From JAIVJZ01 sp036386515 (GTDB lineage: Bacteria > Acidobacteriota > Blastocatellia > Pyrinomonadales > Pyrinomonadaceae), in assembly GCA_036386515.1 (NCBI GenBank), contig DASVVO010000078.1:18577-82576 (forward strand): DNA of 64,000 nt, in the 5' to 3' direction. A program made the position numbers and the translations under genes. Positions 23,967 to 32,306 of the stretch are shown here, piece after piece; the first letter of the stretch is position 1, and each line of letters opens with the position of its first letter. Below the pieces are notes generated by a model. It did no database searches. It saw nothing but the letters and a program-made list of their open reading frames with translations, and was not told the origin of the DNA.

Positions 23967-25436
23967 TCAGGACGCGACGCGTTGATCTATGTCGGGGAAG
24001 AGTGGGACGAGGACGTTCGGGGTGCGGCGGCTGGAGTTGTTGGCGTTCGTCAACTTGAACCAGTCGAGCACGAAATCGCTCGCGCTGAAACCGAGCGCGG
24101 CGTCGAGCGCGAAGAGGTGCCGGGAGAGTTGGCGATGAAGGGCGCGCTCGAAGGAGCGTTCGATCTCGCGGTGCGCGCCGTCCAGACCTTCGATGAGGGT
24201 CGTGTCTAAATCCTGGCCGCCGCGCGCGCGCCGCCACGCGAACTCGTAGAGGCGCAGGCGTCCCTCGTCTTCGACCGCACCCGTCGTGACGACGACGAGG
24301 TGCGTCGCCTCCGTCTCGGCCACGGTCTCGACGACGCGGCGCGCACAGGCGGGCGTCAAATCTCCGTCCTTCGTGACGAACAGATAAGAGTTGCCGCACA
24401 CGTCGGCCGCGAGATACGACTCGCCGTGCGTGGAGGCCGGGCCGGTGGCGATCTCGCTATCGGGCACGCCGAGCGAGCGGATGATCTTGTGGACGCGATT
24501 GTTCAGCCAGCCGCCGTCTTCTAAGAGCGACACGGCGAGCCACGTCGGGTTGATCGTCTCTTCCACCACCTCGTCCGCGACGGGCGCGGCGCACAGGCTG
24601 CATTTCGCTTTGCTGATCGTGATGGCCGCGAGCGAATCGGGCGAAGGCAGGTCGAACAAGGCGTGCCCCGACTTGCGGCAACTGACGCGCACCTCGCGTT
24701 CGAGCAATCCGGCCTCCACCATCCGCTCGACCGAGACGCCGCCCCTGAGCGTGGCCGCTTCGGCGAACAGGCGGCGCGGCGTATAGCCCTCGCGGCGCAT
24801 CTCCTGCACGCGCCGCAAAAACTGGCGCACCGTCTGTTCCTCCATCAACTCGGAAGCGCGCACGAACTGCCGCGCGCCGCCTCTCAACTTCGCGGCGACG
24901 GCGAAATCCGTCGGTTGAATCGCCATGAACCGCGCCAGCCCCTGCGGCGCACGCGTGGCGCGCGTCTTCCAGCACGGCACTTCAAACAACTCTTCGTCGC
25001 CCGCGCCCGTCCGCCCCGTCTTGATCAAAGCCTCGCGCACGTCGCGGCAGAAACGGTCGAGTTTCGTCAGCGGCTCTTTGGTCTCCACGCTGTAGACGAT
25101 GCCCGTCGTCAACCCTTCGTCCGCGCCCGCGCCGAAGACGATGAACAGCACGCAATCGCCCGCGCAGAAAATCTCGCCGGGCGTGTAAGCCGACGCGTTG
25201 CTCGCCGTCGTCTCGCCTACAGTTCCGCGCCGCGTCGCCGCTTCGCGCTCGAACCCGGCGACCGCCGCCTTGACCGCCGCCGCATCCCCCGCGCCCGCCG
25301 CCAGCAACTCGAAACAGCGACGCCGCGACGTGCGGATGAGCGGGGCGAGTTCTCTCGCCTCCAGCGCGTCGAGCAGGCGCAGGCGTTCCCCCTCGTCGAG
25401 TGGGTGCGCCAGACTGTTGCTTTGGATGAACAGCAT
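23967..25436 (-). CDS. uncharacterised protein with zinc-ribbon-like CxxC site
   Basis: The product has 489 residues and no recognised family. Residues 1-75 are helical and Arg-rich. A globular region follows (about 85-180) with several cysteines (GEIFCAGDCVLFIVFGAG). A helical segment (195-250) precedes VSCRKSGHALFDLP and SKAKCSLCAAP (Cys253, His258, Cys279, Cys282), a likely zinc ribbon. The C-terminal half (300-480) alternates strands and helices with THGESYLAADVCGNSYLFVTK. No catalytic motif could be fixed. It lies 80 bases downstream of the DUF4388 gene on the same strand, so the two may be co-expressed. Function unknown. Confidence 0.7.
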   Translation of the reverse strand: MLFIQSNSLAHPLDEGERLRLLDALEARELAPLIRTSRRRCFELLAAGAGDAAAVKAAVAGFEREAATRRGTVGETTASNASAYTPGEIFCAGDCVLFIVFGAGADEGLTTGIVYSVETKEPLTKLDRFCRDVREALIKTGRTGAGDEELFEVPCWKTRATRAPQGLARFMAIQPTDFAVAAKLRGGARQFVRASELMEEQTVRQFLRRVQEMRREGYTPRRLFAEAATLRGGVSVERMVEAGLLEREVRVSCRKSGHALFDLPSPDSLAAITISKAKCSLCAAPVADEVVEETINPTWLAVSLLEDGGWLNNRVHKIIRSLGVPDSEIATGPASTHGESYLAADVCGNSYLFVTKDGDLTPACARRVVETVAETEATHLVVVTTGAVEDEGRLRLYEFAWRRARGGQDLDTTLIEGLDGAHREIERSFERALHRQLSRHLFALDAALGFSASDFVLDWFKLTNANNSSRRTPNVLVPLFPDIDQRVAS

Positions 25437-25517
25437 CTTTTTCTCCGCCCGCGCCCTCTACCGGCTCAAGCGCACGCCGCGCGCCTGAGCGACCGAAGCC
25501 GCGCGCGACCTTCAACC

Positions 25518-26525
25518 TCAGGGCTTAACTCTCACCTTCCACGTGTCGCCGCCGGTGAAGTTCTTCGGGTAGCGTCGCTGTCGCGCCGTCTTGAGCGCGA
25601 GAGCTTCATAAGCCTTCGCGCCGGGGCGTGGGTTCAACACGCGCGCGTTCGTCACCTGCCCGTCGCGCACCTCCAACAGCACCCGCACGTCGTAGCCGCG
25701 CGCATTCGCCGTGCCGCCGTTCCGCGCGCGCGCATCGCTCGACGCGATTTGGGTCGCGTCGGGTGTGGCGACCGGCGACGTTGCCACCGGCGCGGGCGAT
25801 TCGTTCTTCGTCGCGCTCGCCGCCTGAGAGGCATTGGCGACGCCCGCGCGCCCCGCGAGCGCGACGCCTTCGTCTCCCCGCTTAACGGTTGTGGCGGATG
25901 CCGCCGTACGCGCCGCTTCGCCGCCGGTTGCGCCCCTCGCCGAAGCGGGCGGCGGGCGGAGGTCGATCAAGGCCTGGAGGGCGGTGACGAGAGTCAGCCC
26001 GACGAGGAAGCTGATGACGACCGCGTAAACCAGACGCTCGCGCGAGAAGCGACGCGAGGTAGCGTTGACGGCCGCTTCCACGGCCGTCAGGCGTTCTTCG
26101 AGCGGGGCGATCAACTCGGCGGACACGGGCGCGAGTTGGAGCGGCGCGGGTTGCGCCGAATGAACGCGCGCCGCCGCGTTGGGAAACGCCCCGCCCGCCA
26201 CTTTGATCTCCGCCAGATTTTCGCGCCGCGGAATCTCGACCAGATCGGTGATGAACTTCTGTTGCTGCCGGTCGATGCTGCGCTCGGGCGGGCGCACGAG
26301 CGGGTTGAAGTTGAAGGATGCGCCGTCGAGCGCGAGGGCGGCATAGAGGGCTTCGAGTCCGCGGAGGCTGCCGAGCCGGGCATCGACGAGTTGGCCGTCC
26401 TCGAAGAAGAACGAGCCGGGCGTATCGGTGTATTCCACCTGGAGACGACCCGATTTTCTCTGCACGCGCAACGTCCTGATGAGGTCGGGCAGCGACTGGT
26501 CGTCCAGGTGCCCGGTTAAAACCAT
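25518..26525 (-). CDS. DUF4388 (PATAN)-like protein with membrane helix and TonB-like C terminus
   Basis: This gene encodes 335 residues from the ATG at 26525; the frame also opens at a TTG nine codons earlier. The N terminus, VLTGHLDDQSLPDLIRTLRV and GRLQVEY..FFFEDGQLVDAR, matches the DUF4388/PATAN domain found in gliding and signalling proteins of delta-proteobacteria and Acidobacteria. One membrane helix (about 165-185, VYAVVISFLVGLTLVTAL) is followed by an Ala/Thr-rich linker. The C-terminal TonB-like module (YDVRVLLEVRDGQVTNARVL, GDTWKVRVKP) lies outside the cytoplasm. The layout suggests a cytoplasmic sensor coupled to a periplasmic domain. Role unknown. Confidence 0.75.
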   Translation of the reverse strand: MVLTGHLDDQSLPDLIRTLRVQRKSGRLQVEYTDTPGSFFFEDGQLVDARLGSLRGLEALYAALALDGASFNFNPLVRPPERSIDRQQQKFITDLVEIPRRENLAEIKVAGGAFPNAAARVHSAQPAPLQLAPVSAELIAPLEERLTAVEAAVNATSRRFSRERLVYAVVISFLVGLTLVTALQALIDLRPPPASARGATGGEAARTAASATTVKRGDEGVALAGRAGVANASQAASATKNESPAPVATSPVATPDATQIASSDARARNGGTANARGYDVRVLLEVRDGQVTNARVLNPRPGAKAYEALALKTARQRRYPKNFTGGDTWKVRVKP

Positions 26526-27071
26526 GAACTGCGTGCGCTCTATATTTTCCAATGTGCAGCTTCCTGATTACGAATTTATCGCCGCCGATGCGCCCGCGCG
26601 CTCGCCCGCGAGCGCGTCGGCTTGAGAGCAATTCGGCATCCGGCAAAATCGCGGCGGGTATCTCGGATTCGGGCGGCGCGGCGGGTCGGGAGCGTCGCGC
26701 CGTGGTAGACCGCTCGCATCACGATATGTTGTGCCGTTCGGGTTCGCCGGTCGCACTATGCTGTGCCCGCCCGCGCCTTTCCCGCCGAAAGCCGTTCGCG
26801 CGGAATCTACCATTTTATTAACGGGGGCACAAGAAACTTCGCGGGCTTCATGGCTCGACCTCCGCCCTCCGCACGGCGTGAGACTTCGAGCGTGAACGAC
26901 GGGGATGAAGGTCACAAGTCGGCGTGAGTAGCTTCGACGAATTCAGGCGGGGCGATGAAGCGTTTCGCGCTTGTCTGTGAGGGTCGGATTCTGGCGAGCG
27001 GGTTCCGGTCGGTTCCGTTAGACGATTCAAGGCGGGGTGCCTTAGTGCGATGCTGATTTTATCTCTCCGCG
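26526..27071. other. 546-base gene-free stretch
   Basis: No frame here has a convincing start, ribosome site or family. No terminator or heptad array was found. It separates the conflict-system genes (which end at 27072) from the DUF4388 gene and should hold the latter's promoter. Confidence 0.45.
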
Positions 27072-28718
27072 TTATTCGCCGACGCCATTCTGTCCCCTGT
27101 TAATTAACGGGAGAAGGAGAAAATTCCTCTTTGACGGAAGGCTGCTCAAGAGTGAGCCTGAGAAAATCATGGCGGCTCCCAGATACGAAGCGTAATCCAG
27201 CCGCAAATACAGGTTGGAGACGAGGGCGATGAGAGTGCCCGACAGAGCCAGGTAAAACGCGGCGAATTCCTTCATCCGTGTGGCTCGTCGATAGACTAGA
27301 ACCAAGTTCGACAGCATCAGAATTATCAACACATATAGCGCCCACGGGCTGTAAGGTATGCCCTGTAGTCCGGTTATTCCGAACGCGCTCAAGTAAGCAG
27401 CCCAGCAAAGCGGGCATTTCGGGAAGAAGGCCAGGAGGAGCGGCGGAGCGGCGTTGAGGATGCTGTTCGACACGGTGCGCGCGTAGGCCGGTGGGGGCGC
27501 GGCGACTTTGAGCGGCTTCGCGGTTTGAGCCGGGCGGTGGGCGTTTTCCAGCAACGACGCGGCGAGGTCGAGCACCTCCCGCACCTCCCATTGCAGGCGG
27601 GTGAAGGCGTAGGCGATGCCGCCTTTGTCGTCGAGGATGAACAGTTCGATTCGATGCCGGTTGACGATTGACCCGATGAAACTCACGCCGGAATCAAAGT
27701 AGTTTTCCAATTCCTTGAAATTGTTTCGGGAGCGCAGCATGCGTTTGTCCGCGCCGAAGCGCACGCCCCGATTTTGCCCGTAGGCTTTCAGACGCGGCGG
27801 CAAATCGTAAGCCGGGTCGTAGGTGATCGCGGCGGTTTTCAGTTGTCCATCCAATCCGGCTTCCTCGATGGCTTGTTGCAGCCGCGCCAGTTTGGTAACG
27901 GTCAGCGAGCACTTGTGCGGGTTATCGCAGCGAGAATAGAAGAAGACGACGATGGACGGCCGGCGGCTGAAGAAATCGCTGAACGTGAGAACGTTGCCGT
28001 CCTGATCTTCAAACTCGACGGCGGCCATCGAAGCGGGGGTCGGCCGTCCTCGCCTGAAGCGTTCCGCGAGGAGATTCAAATTCTTCGGGAGCGTGCAGCA
28101 GTCTGCGCCGATGTCGGTTTCGTCGGCGCGGATGCGCTCAACCGCCCTTTCGATCTCGGCTCTGACGCTCGCGGAGAAAGCGTCGCGCCGGTTCTCCAGC
28201 AGGTTCTCCAGGTCGGCCACGGCGGAACGCGCGTGCGCGCCCAGGCAGCCGAACGTGATGAACAACTCTTTGAGTGCGGTGGTGGGGTGAGCGGCAGGCC
28301 AGCGCGGCCGGTAGCTCTCGAAGGTCAGAGTATCGTCCGCATACTTGATGTTCTCGACGGCCTTGAAGAGAAAGGGGAGGAGTTCGGTGGTCGGCCGGTC
28401 AAAGCTCCGCAGAGCCTTGGCGGCGGCGGCGACGAGATACGCGTCGCGGCCGTTCTCCAGTTCCTCCAGGACGTAGGGCAGCGCGGCCTCGGGCATTCCG
28501 GTCTGCTCGAAGGCCGCCAGCACATAGCCCCTGAGGCGTATCACCTCGTTTGCGCCCCGGTTGAGGTAGAGGGGATTTTGCTCGGGCAGGAGCCGCACTA
28601 AAGCATCCCGGCGGCGCGGCGAACGCTTCACCGCAGCGACGAACCCGGCCACTTCATCTTCGGAAGTGTGTTCGTCGAAGACCGGCTCCCAATCTGTTTC
28701 CGGCATTGGCTTCCGCAT
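27072..28718 (-). CDS. HEAT-like / SCO1-type thioredoxin / membrane fusion protein
   Basis: The product has 548 residues. Residues 1-200 are helical repeats of HEAT type. Residues 230-395 form an SCO/SenC-like thioredoxin fold with VVFFYSRCDNPHKCSLTVTK (Cys264 and Cys270, in a CX5C instead of the usual CX3C) and a distal His in IVNRHRIELF. Residues 415-540 hold about four membrane helices beginning with FFPKCPLCWAAYL (a CPxC motif). SCO proteins bind copper and deliver it to cuproenzymes. It lies 26 bases after the HEAT gene and downstream of tyrosinase, so it may be a dedicated copper donor or redox partner for that enzyme. This is an inference. No signal peptide is seen on the N-terminal part. 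Confidence 0.75.
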   Translation of the reverse strand: MRKPMPETDWEPVFDEHTSEDEVAGFVAAVKRSPRRRDALVRLLPEQNPLYLNRGANEVIRLRGYVLAAFEQTGMPEAALPYVLEELENGRDAYLVAAAAKALRSFDRPTTELLPFLFKAVENIKYADDTLTFESYRPRWPAAHPTTALKELFITFGCLGAHARSAVADLENLLENRRDAFSASVRAEIERAVERIRADETDIGADCCTLPKNLNLLAERFRRGRPTPASMAAVEFEDQDGNVLTFSDFFSRRPSIVVFFYSRCDNPHKCSLTVTKLARLQQAIEEAGLDGQLKTAAITYDPAYDLPPRLKAYGQNRGVRFGADKRMLRSRNNFKELENYFDSGVSFIGSIVNRHRIELFILDDKGGIAYAFTRLQWEVREVLDLAASLLENAHRPAQTAKPLKVAAPPPAYARTVSNSILNAAPPLLLAFFPKCPLCWAAYLSAFGITGLQGIPYSPWALYVLIILMLSNLVLVYRRATRMKEFAAFYLALSGTLIALVSNLYLRLDYASYLGAAMIFSGSLLSSLPSKRNFLLLPLINRGQNGVGE

Positions 28719-28744
28719 CGTTCGGGCGCGCCGTGGGCAAAACT

Positions 28745-29785
28745 CTACTGCCGACGCCTCTTGATAAATCTGTCGGCGGCGCGCTCCAATTCGCCGGAAG
28801 CTCGCTCCAATTCGCCGCCCGCGCTCTTAAGTTCGCCGCTCGCGCTTTCCAGCGCGCCGGATTGCGCCCGGCTGCTCAACCGGTCGATCCCTCGATTGAA
28901 CTCCTCGTCACGATTCAAGCTCTCTTGATCGCCGAAGTAGTCCAGCGCGCTGAGACAGACGGCGCGGAGGTCGTCGTCCTCCTCCTCGTCGAGCGCAATC
29001 TGCTTGGCCTGCGCTTCGAATTCCGCCGGGGCGATCGACTGGAGGGCGGTCGCGCTGATGGTTCTGATCTCAGCATCCTCGCTTTTATCTTGCAGCAGAC
29101 GGGCGAGCATATCTTTTGAGGTGGCATCGGCCGAGAGCAGGCGCACCGCTTCCCTTCTGGCCGCCGGGTTGGGCGAAGTCTCCACCATCTCTCGCAGGAG
29201 CGGATAGTAGCTGCCGTGGAGATCATAGCCGAGAAACTCGATGGCCTTCTCGGGCGGCACCAGCGCAACCGAGGGGTTTTTGAGACCTTCTATCAAGCGC
29301 GTTTGCACCTCGCCGTCCTTCTCCACGGCCAGCGTCTCGATGGCGAGCAGGCGCAACTGCGGGTCGGCATCAGTCACAACTCCCCGCAGCACGGCCAGAT
29401 ATTCGGGACGCCTGGGCTGAAACAAGATGGTGCGAAAACTGCTCTGTTGCAAAACCCGGAACGCGGCGCGGCGCAGCAAAGGCGGTTCGGACTGATCGGC
29501 CAACAGGGCGAGCGTCACGTCGATCAAGACGTGATGTTCTCCGACCTCGCTGCTGACGCCGTCGAGCGCGGAAATTCTTAGTTCGAGGTCTTCATCCTTG
29601 TTCCGCACGAGGTTGACGATGTCGCCGACAACATCCTGTCCCTTCGCCCCCCTCACCGATTCAAGCGCATCGAGCCTTTCGGGGACGGATTTAGACCTGT
29701 CCAGCACGTCGCGCAGCCTGGCCTGTCCTCCCGCGCCGCGCTTCAGTTGTTCTTCGTACTGCTTGCGGTATTCTGAAACGTCCAT
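28745..29785 (-). CDS. HEAT-repeat protein
   Basis: This gene encodes 346 residues; of three successive start codons, the ATG at 29785 has AGGTG at the best spacing. The chain is a series of helical pairs of HEAT/armadillo type (LRISALDGVSS, LRRAAFRVLQQ, LRLLAIETLAV, ARREAVRLLSA, IRTISATALQS, LRAVCLSALDYFG). The charged C-terminal tail contains repeated SGELERA/SGELKSA units, probably coiled coil. No enzyme motif or signal peptide is present. It sits between tyrosinase (31 bases upstream) and the HEAT-SCO membrane protein (26 bases downstream), suggesting a scaffold for the tyrosinase module. Confidence 0.8.
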   Translation of the reverse strand: MDVSEYRKQYEEQLKRGAGGQARLRDVLDRSKSVPERLDALESVRGAKGQDVVGDIVNLVRNKDEDLELRISALDGVSSEVGEHHVLIDVTLALLADQSEPPLLRRAAFRVLQQSSFRTILFQPRRPEYLAVLRGVVTDADPQLRLLAIETLAVEKDGEVQTRLIEGLKNPSVALVPPEKAIEFLGYDLHGSYYPLLREMVETSPNPAARREAVRLLSADATSKDMLARLLQDKSEDAEIRTISATALQSIAPAEFEAQAKQIALDEEEDDDLRAVCLSALDYFGDQESLNRDEEFNRGIDRLSSRAQSGALESASGELKSAGGELERASGELERAADRFIKRRRQ

Positions 29786-29822
29786 CATCAATCACCTCAT
29801 CGCGCGCCGCGCCGTCGGACAA

Positions 29823-31103
29823 TTAAACTTCAAAGGGGACATCATCATAATCGAAACCGAGCCGCCTCGGGCGATCCAAGGTTCCCTGAAAATCAACCAT
29901 GTCGAACACGGCGGGCGACGCCCCCGGCGCATTGACGATGGCCGAAGCGGCAAACCGGCCGCCGGGAGCGGTTGCAGGCCGCGGGTCGTTCGTGTCTTGA
30001 TTCCAAGGCCACATCGTATCTTGCAGGTTGTGCCCGATTCTGGTGGCGCCCTGATCCTCCGCGCTGCCGAGATAGGTATAGGTGGCGACGCTCGTGGTGT
30101 CGAAACGATGATAGAACCACTGCCACTTAGCCCACAGGCGATCCACGTTGGCGTGCAGGAGGAAGAAGAGAGGGTCTTGCGGCGCGGTCGCGGCATTGGA
30201 GATATAGCCGGTAAAGCTCACGTGCGCGCGGCCGTGCGGCTGGCCTTCCATTTGGACGAACGCCTCGTAAAGATTGCCCTGCCCTTCGCCGAGACGCAGC
30301 GTGGTCTGCTCGTCGATCACCGCCCCCGCGCTATTGGAGGCCGGTTGCGTGGCGGTGTCGAAGCGCGGAGTGCGGCGGATTCCCGTCGTGTTGTCCGTGA
30401 CCCAGAATTGGAGAGGATTGGTCGGACTAAAGCGAACCGTGCCGCCGCCGCCCACGGACGCGCCGAGAAACTCGCGCGTGAAAATTCTGGGGGCGGGGCG
30501 ATCGAATCTCCAATAGGGGAGAGCCACGGCCGGGTCGAGGTTCTGCAATTCCCTCTCCAGATCGAGCAGGTAGGCTCTGTGCCACGGAAGGAAGCCCGCA
30601 TCGCCGTGCGCCTCGTCGAGCGCGGCGCTCCGGTGCATGTTGCGGAAGTCGCTGAACCTGCCCATGCCTCGATCGTTGAGCGTTGCGAGAGCGGAGACGA
30701 AGCGGTCGCGCTCGGCATCCGTCAGCGTGTTGGCATCCTTCCTGATCCGCACCATCAGCCGCGTTAGGGAGAGCGTCGCGCCGCCGTTCGTCTCGGTCAC
30801 CTCGATGGCGGCATCCTGGTCGGCCGTGCTCGGGTGGCCGAACTTGCCCCCGGCGAAGAAATCCACCGGAGAGCCGTCGGTCGGCAGCGTCAGGCGCAAC
30901 TCGTCATGCCCTTCCAGCGCCCCGGCCGCGGCGTAGAAGACGACTTGCCCGCCCGAGTTCTGATCTCGATTGCGCAAGGTGACATCAACCGACCCACTCA
31001 GCCCACCGGCATCCGCAAGTCTGATGCGGCAAGGCGCGGGCGTCCAGGGGAGATAGTTCGCGGCCGCGTCGGCGCTACCGTTGATTGTGATTTCTGTTCT
31101 CAT
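29823..31103 (-). CDS. tyrosinase (type-3 copper monooxygenase) with N-terminal beta domain
   Basis: The product has 426 residues. After a roughly 110-residue strand-rich domain, the tyrosinase domain has all six copper ligands: CuA His157, His166 and His175 (FRNMHRSA, AHGDAGFLPWHRAYLLDLE), and CuB His290, His294 and His317 (GQPHGRAHVSF, DPLFFLLHANVDRLW). Tyrosinases oxidise phenols to quinones. No signal peptide, Tat motif or MelC1-like caddie gene is visible, unlike the Streptomyces melanin operon. No Shine-Dalgarno is clear, but a good promoter lies at 31228-31255. It is downstream of the nuclease gene of the STAND/protease cluster and upstream of HEAT and HEAT-SCO genes. Enzyme call is firm; biological role is open. 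Confidence 0.92.
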   Translation of the reverse strand: MRTEITINGSADAAANYLPWTPAPCRIRLADAGGLSGSVDVTLRNRDQNSGGQVVFYAAAGALEGHDELRLTLPTDGSPVDFFAGGKFGHPSTADQDAAIEVTETNGGATLSLTRLMVRIRKDANTLTDAERDRFVSALATLNDRGMGRFSDFRNMHRSAALDEAHGDAGFLPWHRAYLLDLERELQNLDPAVALPYWRFDRPAPRIFTREFLGASVGGGGTVRFSPTNPLQFWVTDNTTGIRRTPRFDTATQPASNSAGAVIDEQTTLRLGEGQGNLYEAFVQMEGQPHGRAHVSFTGYISNAATAPQDPLFFLLHANVDRLWAKWQWFYHRFDTTSVATYTYLGSAEDQGATRIGHNLQDTMWPWNQDTNDPRPATAPGGRFAASAIVNAPGASPAVFDMVDFQGTLDRPRRLGFDYDDVPFEV

Positions 31104-31199
31104 GGGGTTGTCGGTGAAGGTAGGACACCTGAGTTTCGTAGCTTAATCATCCGTGTGAGCGACGTGTGGAGCGGGCAGTGTTCCCATGGCTCCGGGAAA

Positions 31200-31212
31200 G
31201 ACAGGAACTGTC
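31200..31212. promoter_or_regulatory. candidate operator downstream of tyrosinase promoter
   Basis: GACAG-gaa-CTGTC is a perfect 13-base dyad. It is followed by a third ACAG half-site (CTGTCCGGCGACAG) and enclosed by a 10-bp inverted repeat, GGGCAGTGTT (31173-31182) and AACACTGCCC (31233-31242). It lies just after the predicted transcription start. Inferred only from symmetry. Confidence 0.4.
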
Positions 31213-31227
31213 CGGCGACAGGCGTCT

Positions 31228-31255
31228 TCTATAACACTGCCCAGTCCGAAGTCAA
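31228..31255 (-). promoter_or_regulatory. sigma70-like promoter of tyrosinase gene
   Basis: On the minus strand TTGACT (31250-31255) and TATAGA (31228-31233) are 16 bp apart. The expected start is near 31221, giving a leader of about 117 bases before tyrosinase. This makes the tyrosinase-HEAT-SCO genes a likely separate transcription unit within the larger cluster. Confidence 0.65.
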
Positions 31256-31370
31256 CACAATTCGAGCCGCCCGGTGCGTGCCGTCGTCAGGACGCGCTCC
31301 GGCATTGCTCGGGCGCGCTCTCTCGCATTGGGGTTTGAGGCCGGGCTTCGCCGCCCCGGCCGCGCGGCCG

Positions 31371-32306
31371 TCAGATGCGAACGCTCTCCAGGCTATCGAG
31401 CCTCTCTTCAAGCGGCGCGCCGCCCGCGCGCTCGTGCTCGGAAAAACCGTCATAGTCGAGGAGCGCGCTGAAGTCGAGGTTGGTGTTATTCATCACCTGC
31501 CGGACGCTGATCTGGAATGTCTTGTAGCCCGCGAAGACAAACTCCAATTCTCCGAGTTCGCGCTCCTGACTCACCTTGTAAGCGGTGGCCGAGGGGCGTC
31601 CGTCTTCGGTCACGATGGCGACCACCTTCCAGAAGGCCAGCGGAATCTTCGCGCCGGTTTCGTGTTCCAGGTCGCGGTCGGTGAAGAAGGGGCCGGTAAA
31701 GACGCTGACCTTCATTTGATCGGCGCGCGCGTGCCTCAGGACGTAATTCTCCAGCCCGAGCCAGACGACCTGATTGACTCCCGCCATCTGCGGACAGCTA
31801 TTGGTGAAATGGAACGTGTCGAAGTTAGCCTGCCGGGCTATTTCCGGGGTGCCCCAGATGGGGTCTTCACGACGCACCATGTGGCCGCGGTCGAGACTGT
31901 TCTGATAATAGAGAATGTCGCCCCATTGATCTTCTTTGTCGAGACGCCCGTCAAAGCTCCAGGCGCTGATGCGCGGGACGCTGCGCGACTCCGCGCCGTT
32001 GATGTTGGCGACCGTGAGCATGGGCATGCGCCGCGAGGCCGACATGATGACGGAGAAGTTGGTGTACTTGAGTTCGACGCCGCCCCCGCCGCGCCGCAAC
32101 TGCCGCATGTCCGCAGCCGCCGCGCCGGTCGCCAGCGGCAGTTCGATGCCCCATCCGTCGAGAAAGTCGGGGTCGTATCCGTTTCTGCCTTCAAACTCTT
32201 CGGCGGGGGTTTCGGGTTCGTGTCCCGGACGTTCGAGCAGTTCGCCGCCCGTCAGGCGAACCATATTTTCCAGTGTGGCCTTGCGGCTCAAGTCGGCGGT
32301 GGTCAT
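31371..32306 (-). CDS. DNA/RNA non-specific endonuclease (NUC/DRGH family)
   Basis: The product has 311 residues. The NUC domain (about 75-285) carries the catalytic DRGH at 139-142 (SLDRGHMVRRED), and the metal and structural motif FTNSCPQMAGVNQVVWLGLE with the conserved Asn, Trp and Glu. Family members are Mg-dependent nucleases, often secreted, but here no signal peptide exists; a 70-residue polar N-terminal extension takes its place. The ATG overlaps the stop of the STAND gene (TAATG) and GAGG lies eight bases upstream, so the two are translationally coupled. This makes it the natural effector of the STAND/protease system, possibly activated by proteolysis of the N-terminal extension (inference). 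Confidence 0.92.
   Translation of the reverse strand: MTTADLSRKATLENMVRLTGGELLERPGHEPETPAEEFEGRNGYDPDFLDGWGIELPLATGAAAADMRQLRRGGGGVELKYTNFSVIMSASRRMPMLTVANINGAESRSVPRISAWSFDGRLDKEDQWGDILYYQNSLDRGHMVRREDPIWGTPEIARQANFDTFHFTNSCPQMAGVNQVVWLGLENYVLRHARADQMKVSVFTGPFFTDRDLEHETGAKIPLAFWKVVAIVTEDGRPSATAYKVSQERELGELEFVFAGYKTFQISVRQVMNNTNLDFSALLDYDGFSEHERAGGAPLEERLDSLESVRI

Noticed and set aside
26552..26821. 89-codon frame upstream of the DUF4388 gene
   Set aside because: It overlaps the likely promoter region and has no support beyond being open.
29823..31103. Tyrosinase as part of a melanin operon of the Streptomyces type
   Set aside because: There is no MelC1-like copper caddie, no secretion signal and no pigment-pathway genes; the neighbours are HEAT, SCO, nuclease and STAND genes.
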